From: Manis javanica | Lineage: Eukaryota; Chordata; Mammalia; Pholidota; Manidae | DNA length: 64,000 nucleotides | NCBI RefSeq assembly: GCF_040802235.1 | Contig: NC_133172.1 | Coordinates: forward strand, 32,383,738-32,447,737 | Reading direction: 5' to 3' | Shown: in pieces, positions 58,929 through 64,000 of the stretch | Position numbering within the stretch: the first letter of the stretch is position 1 | Layout: each line of letters starts with the position of its first letter | The notes under the pieces: model-generated | The model's input: the letters and a program-made list of their open reading frames with translations, nothing else | The model's database searches: none | Told to the model about the DNA's origin: nothing | Translations under genes and position numbers: made by a program

Positions 58929-59180
58929 CTGAGGCCTCTGGTCCTGTGCTAGTCCAGGGGTCCGGAGGGGTGTCACATGGCCGCCTTCAGCTCTCCGTTC
59001 CAAGTTCAGTGAGCAGTCGAGCGGCAGCTGCTATGCTAGGTTCCTTGTTTGAAAACAGGAAATAGTCTGTGTGACCTGCTCCTGGTTGCCCCAGCCCATT
59101 GGCTGGTGAAAGATGGCATATGAACTCAACTGACAAGACAGCCTGAGGTTGCTACAGGGCCCAGTGGGGCGGGGCAGGGC
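58929..59180 (-). promoter_or_regulatory. SNX20: Candidate SNX20 promoter and noncoding first exon
   Basis: Read on the minus strand, the following occur in order: a GC box (complement of ggggcgggg, 59166-59174), an inverted CCAAT box (attgg on plus, 59098-59102), an ETS-type core (complement of acaggaaat, 59055-59063), a locally CpG-richer stretch, and a possible splice donor CAG/GTCAGT ending an exon at 58929. This would splice to the acceptor at 55825, giving a first intron of about 3.1 kb. An ETS site near the start of transcription is common in blood-cell promoters, which fits SNX20 expression. The donor is not optimal (GTCAGT). No transcript evidence is available here. Confidence 0.35.
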
Positions 59181-59279
59181 TGGAGCAGGACCAGTCCTGA
59201 GGTTATCTGGCTGGGCCTCAGTTCCTGTAGTTGTTCTGTCCCCGAGTCTTGGATCATCTCTGGCATTTGGGCAGCAGAT

Positions 59280-59415
59280 CCCAGCACTCTATCACATTCA
59301 CTATCTTACCCTATGATCTAGGCATGATGGAAGCCATCCTGTGCCATAAATATATGGGGAAACTGAGCCTTGGAGTACCAAGTTGGTGGGATGCAGAGCC
59401 AGTGCCTTATGTGGA
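59280..59415 (-). mobile_element. MIR SINE fragment
   Basis: It has aaatatatggggaaactgag and ggtgggatgcagagccagtg. Confidence 0.6.
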
Positions 59416-59739
59416 AAGGGGGTGGGGTAAGCTCACAGTCCCACCTGGTGCCTTTCTCTGGACAAAGCTGCATCCAACACTCCCAACGAAAGCACCAGGG
59501 AAGCCAAACCTCTGGGCTGTGATGGGATTCTTGGCCACCAGTATTTGTGGTCTTGAGGGCAGGAGCCTGGGACAGGACAGAAACATAGAACCTTGCTAGC
59601 CCCCCAAGTAGTACATATGGTATGTCCCTTCCCAGTATGATTCCCTCCCTCCCCTTTAGAGGATTCTGATGAGGGACACTTCCTTGCTTTCATTGTAAAT
59701 TTACCACCTATGAATAGACCCCAAAACAATAGAGCTTCA

Positions 59740-60480
59740 CTTTAACTCATTTTCGAATTTTATGTAAATTGAGCCATACATGCAGTTTGTGTGTTTTGGT
59801 GTCTTGCTTCTTTCATTCAACCTTTATGTGTAAGATTCACCCTTTTTTTTTTCATATTTGGAGTTTTTTCATTTTTATTATTGTGGGTTGCTACATTATT
59901 TAAGTATATCATTATTTCTCTTTTTCTTTTTTTGTCTGTTGATGTATATTTGTGATGTTTCTAGTTTGGACCATTGTGATCAAGGCTGATGGGAAAATTC
60001 CTACATTTGTCCAAGCAACATGTTTATCTGAAGTGAAATTGCTGTCCGCAACTATGCATAGCTTTAATTGTGCTGGATTATGCCAATTCATTTTCCTGAA
60101 TGGCTGCATCATTGTGCCCTCCCATGAACGACGTTTGAGAGTTGTAGGTGCTCCACATTCTCCCCTACCCTTGGTATGTATGGTCAGCATTTTTTATGTT
60201 AACCATCCTAGTGGGTGTGCAGTGGAAGCTTATCATGGTTTTTATTTGCATTTCCCTAAGGACTATTGATGAACATCTTCCATGGCTTATTTGCTATCCT
60301 TATATCATCTTGGTGAAGTGTCTGTTCAAGTCCCTCATTCATTTGTTGACCAGATTATTTTCATAACGGTTTGTAGTGTTGTTTCTGTAGTCATTTGGGT
60401 CTATACACATTTCAACATCCTGTCCCATCCTGGGGTTTGCATTTGTTCTCTCTTCATGGGGTCCTTTGATGAATAGAAGT
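59740..60480 (-). mobile_element. L1M-type LINE 3' region, left part
   Basis: It has tgctggattatgccaattca, gggtgtgcagtggaagctta, ttgcatttccctaaggacta and atggggtcctttgatgaata, the old L1 segment read on the opposite strand. It is interrupted by a probable LTR at 60481. Confidence 0.8.
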
Positions 60481-60828
60481 TGCCAACTGTAAGTCTGGGG
60501 AGAGGAAATCCTGGGACAAAATACCTCTAAAAACCAAAATCGGTCGAAGGGAGAAATAAAGTTTAAAACCCATTTATTGCTTACGAACTGCAGTCCGGTG
60601 CCTTCTCTCTTTCCTGCTCCAGCAGAAGCAAAACTGGCCCTCCCCCTCCCCTCTCAGGTACAGATAATCCCTCCTTGCCCAGGTGATTACCCATTGATAT
60701 GGAGACGAACTTCTCCCCACTTCTGAGGAGTGATGCAAATGCACTAAAGCCATATTTCTTTCCACCTCTGAACGCCTATTGATGTGCAGATATACTAAAG
60801 CCAGGTGAGATATTCTGGAAATATTACA
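60481..60828 (-). mobile_element. Probable retroviral solo LTR inserted in an L1
   Basis: A noncoding segment of about 348 bases. Read on the minus strand it begins TGTAAT, ends GGCA, carries an AATAAA (complement of 60573-60578), and has a U5-like T-rich end. The flanking L1 text is broken at gaatagaagt and resumes after 60828. A near-duplicate pair of segments, each with gatg and actaaagcc, lies in the U3-like part, and one copy holds a perfect octamer ATGCAAAT (60733-60740). I did not find a clear target-site duplication. No internal viral genes are present. Confidence 0.55.
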
Positions 60829-61190
60829 ATTTTACCCACACCAACTTTATTTAACTGTGCAATCTTTTCTTTCATAGCCAGTGTCATACCTTAAGACCAT
60901 GCAGAGGTCTCCTTTATTGATCTTTATTCTACAACTTCACAGGCCATTTAAGGCTTAAGATGACTTGAAATGTCAAAGCACTTAGAACAATGCTGGTCTG
61001 TGGTCAACACGGCACTGCATGGTAAGTGCTGGCAATTCTCAAATGCTTTCTAGTTTGCCTTTCTCACTTGGGGTTTAGTAATGCACTTAGAGTAGATTTT
61101 TGTGTATGGTGTGAGGTAGGAAGGTCCCATGTTTGTTTACCTACTGACCTTTTTTTACTGAAATGGCCATCCAATCCTGCTGCTTCGCAG
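60829..61190 (-). mobile_element. L1M-type LINE, right part after the LTR
   Basis: It has gtgcaatcttttctttcata, then gtagatttttgtgtatggtg and tgaggtaggaaggtccca, continuing the same old L1 beyond the insertion. Confidence 0.7.
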
Positions 61191-61959
61191 TGCCATTGCT
61201 ATTGTGAGAGATAGTCCACATAGGTCAGGGTCTCTGTAGCTCAAGGGGACTATACCATGAATAGTGTGCCTCTGGAATACACCATGAATAGCCAGTGAGC
61301 CCTTTGAGTGCAGGGGCCACATCTTATTCATCTGCACCTCACACAGTTCTGCAAAGGGCCTGCCATGGTGGGAGATGCTGGCTCTGTATAGAGCAAGGCT
61401 GGGCCTTCCTCTGCCTTCCCTTCCCTGGGTCCCATCCTGCAGTTTTCCAGTTCTCTCCCCTACTCTGCCTGGGTCTGGAGTCTGTGAGAAGCCAGCTAGA
61501 CTCTGAGCCCTTCTATGCTGCCCTGTGATTGGTTCACCCTGCAGCCAGCAACCATGGGGGAGTGTGTGTAGGAGCTACTGCTTCCTCTTTGGGGGCAGGG
61601 GATGCTCTTTGGAAACTCCCAGCCATGCAGGGGTGTCTGGTCTGCATAGAAAGGACCTAGCTGGCCACTAGGAGTTGGCTTTTCTGTGCAGCACAGAGCT
61701 CTATACGGCCCAGGAGAACAGGCGAGGACAGGACAGGCCCCTCTGCCATGGGGGAAGGGCACAGACATGGGCATCCCCCCATGTGGTGCTGAGGCAAGAC
61801 GATGAGGTGCCCAGGGGCCCTGGAGAGTCAGGAAGAGAAATACTGATTTCTCAGAGTCTAGGTGCCTCTTCTAGAATGCAAACAGCTGGGCCTTTCAGTG
61901 ACTTCCACACTCAGAGTAAATGCAGTCTCCCGAGGCTTCTGTGACCTGCTGCCCACTCC

Positions 61960-62325
61960 CTTCCTGCAAATGAGTTTCACACCACTCCCAGCCCCGCTTA
62001 CTACACACCAACACCCCAGGATGCTTTCTGCCCCTCAGCTGTGCCTCAGGGCCTTTGTTCTTGCAGCTCCTTCAGCCAGCAGCGCCCTTCTCTTGGCTGC
62101 TTCCCACACCAGCTCTTCCTCAGCCTCAGCTCAGTAGCTTCCCCACCGACCACCCCCACCAAGGAGTCCCCCAAGACCACTGCTTTGCTTGTTTGTTCAC
62201 TTGCATATTGCCAGTCTTACCCGCCACGATGGCGGGGGGTTCATGTCAGTATTCTGTCCCCAGTGCCCACCGCAGCACCTGCCAACGTAGTGGGTGCTCA
62301 GATATTGTTGGCTGAGTGAATGATG
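61960..62325 (-). mobile_element. L2 LINE 3' end
   Basis: It has ctcagggcctttgttcttgc, ttcccacaccagctcttcct and gtgggtgctcagatattgtt followed by ggctgagtgaatga, the reverse L2 terminal region. Confidence 0.88.
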
Positions 62326-62344
62326 GGCGAATGCACGGAGGTGG

Positions 62345-62465
62345 TGATCAGGGCTGTGATCTAGCTCAGCCCTGACTCACGGTGTGACCTGGGCAGGCTC
62401 CCACCGCTCCCTGAATCTCATCTTCCTTAATTGCAACATGAGATTAAACGAAGGATCTTTCCATC
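62345..62465 (+). mobile_element. MIR SINE fragment
   Basis: It has actcacggtgtgacctgggc, then ctgaatctcatcttccttaa and caacatgagattaaac. Confidence 0.75.
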
Positions 62466-62689
62466 GCTATTGGGCGAGTAACCGACTACTGTACACTACC
62501 ACTTACCACCATTCTGGGCATCTGAAAGCTTGGGCCTCCCACACTGACACACCTCCTTTAACAAGAATTGATTGCTCACAGATGTGCTTCCACAAGTCTG
62601 GCAAAGAAAACCCAAACTGATGAGGTATTTGCTTGTAGGTGGTACAAAATCCAGTCATGTCAGTCTTATTTTTCCACAGCTGGATGTAG

Positions 62690-63410
62690 ACTCATAAGCC
62701 TTTGAAAACTCCCAAAGTTTTTTCTACCATATGATCCAGAGATTTTACTTTTGGATGTTTACTCAAAGAAAATGAAAACTAATTCCACACTGCTATGTTC
62801 ACTGCAACATTATTTACAATAGCTGAGAGATAGAAGCAACCTAAATATCCAACAATGGATGAATGGATAAGAAAAATATGCCGTATATTCAATGGAATAT
62901 TATATAGCCATAAAAGAATGAAATCTTGCCATTTGTGACAATATGGATGGACCTTGACAGCATTATGCTATGTGAAACAAGTCAGAGAAAGACAGATACC
63001 GTAAGATCTCACTTACATGTAGAATCTGAAACAAACCAAGCTCAGAGAAACAGAGAACAGACTGGTGGTTACCAGAGGCAGGAGATGGAGAGTGGGCAAA
63101 AAGGGGGTCAACAGGTGCAAGTGTCCAGTTATAAAATAAATAAGCCATGATGATGTGATGGACAGTATAGCAACTACAGTTAGCAATATACTATGCTGCA
63201 TATTTGAAAGTCACTAAGAGAGTAGATTTTAAAAGTCCTCATTACAAGAAAAAAATTGTGTGACTATGTATGGTGACTGATGTTAACTAGAATTATTGTG
63301 GTGATTATTTCATAAAATATACAACTACTGAATCATTAGGTTGTGCACCTGAAAACAACAGTTATACAAAAAATCCTTTTCAAAAATCTCAGTTTCTTGA
63401 CACTGTAGGA
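62690..63410 (+). mobile_element. L1 LINE fragment (ORF2 end and 3' UTR)
   Basis: It has accatatgatccagagattt, acattatttacaatagctga, caatggatgaatggataaga, atggatggaccttgacagca and aacagactggtggttaccag in L1 order. It is a decayed copy. Confidence 0.92.
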
Positions 63411-64000
63411 TTTTGAAATTGGGACCGTAGATTGCACTGTGGGGCACCGCTGTGGTTGTACTGAGTTGTAAGAGGGTGTGGGCCTCATCTCTGCACTGCA
63501 GGTTGGGGACATCTCTGCCCCTCCCAGATCTCGCTCAGCCTCAGGTCTCTCTGTCCTGATCTATGGAGGGATTCGTGGCTAAGATGTGGAGAAAAATATG
63601 ACTTGAATTATCAGCATAACACACACATCTTGTGTTCCTGGGAGGGTTGTTCATTTGGGTGAAGACTTTGGTGGGTGGTTTGGGTGGGGTTTGGGAACAC
63701 TGTATATCATTTTAAGGCTTGTGGCCTGCAGAAAGTGCTTGAAAGGGCAGGAGGGGGCTGAAATCCATCACTTACTGTGCTTTTCCAAGTTGTTATTTGT
63801 GTCCACACAGATGAAGGGGGGTGACTTTCTCTAGTTTGAAAAGAAACATGATGTTGGGCTGGCTGTGAGTTAATGAGGGAGGTCTGAGGAACTATTTATT
63901 TAAAGACAGTAAAACATTTTGTTTTAAAGTGGAATTTGTAAGCTTGGGCTAGAGTGGAAGGGTCTGAGAAAATGAAGGTGCTTCTAGAAGCCATAGGTGA

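Larger units (their letters stand above)
55825..64000. other. Region upstream of SNX20 coding exons
   Basis: This region contains MIR, MER5-like, L2 and L1 copies and a probable solo LTR, listed separately. No coding exon is recognised. The best candidate for a SNX20 first exon is at about 58929-59050. The last 600 bases (63410-64000) are unique sequence with nothing recognisable. Confidence 0.6.

Overview
This window is genomic DNA from a placental mammal. Two protein-coding genes can be reconstructed exon by exon: the 3' two-thirds of NKD1 (plus strand, coding exons between 6658 and 18701) and the complete coding sequence of SNX20 (minus strand, three coding exons between 55812 and 52298). 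This NKD1-SNX20 order, tail to tail, matches the human 16q12 neighbourhood, where NOD2 and CYLD follow. Several NKD1 and SNX20 residues differ from the human proteins as I remember them, and I see no Alu, so a simian primate is unlikely. I recognised no order-specific SINE, so I do not name a species.

Layout: 1-6657 is an NKD1 intron; the exons encoding roughly the first 87 residues lie upstream of the window. 6658-18701 carries six NKD1 exons holding the end of the N-terminal region, the EF-hand, the central region and the histidine-rich C-terminus. From 18702 comes the 3' UTR, whose end I cannot fix. About 20-52 kb is intergenic and filled with old mammalian repeats (MIR, L2, L1M, MER5, MaLR LTR and several unassigned families). 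It also contains a few unexplained unique islands: a perfect 13-bp hairpin at 35.6 kb, a pair of TCF/LEF-type sites at 29.8 kb, and a CpG-richer patch next to a near-consensus CTCF motif at 45.4-45.8 kb. 52298-55824 holds the SNX20 coding exons. 55825-64000 is upstream of the SNX20 coding region. It holds a candidate SNX20 promoter and noncoding first exon near 58.93-59.18 kb, an L1 split by a probable retroviral solo LTR, and a second L1 fragment.

The two genes do not work in one pathway. NKD1 is a myristoylated, Dishevelled-binding feedback inhibitor of Wnt signalling. SNX20 is a blood-cell sorting nexin that binds PSGL-1 and endosomal phosphoinositide. A CTCF-type site between them fits a boundary between two differently regulated genes, but that is inference. 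I found no RNA genes, CRISPR arrays or operon-like structures, and no evidence of a new biological system. The findings are mostly regulatory and transposon-related candidates. Repeat boundaries are by eye and approximate.
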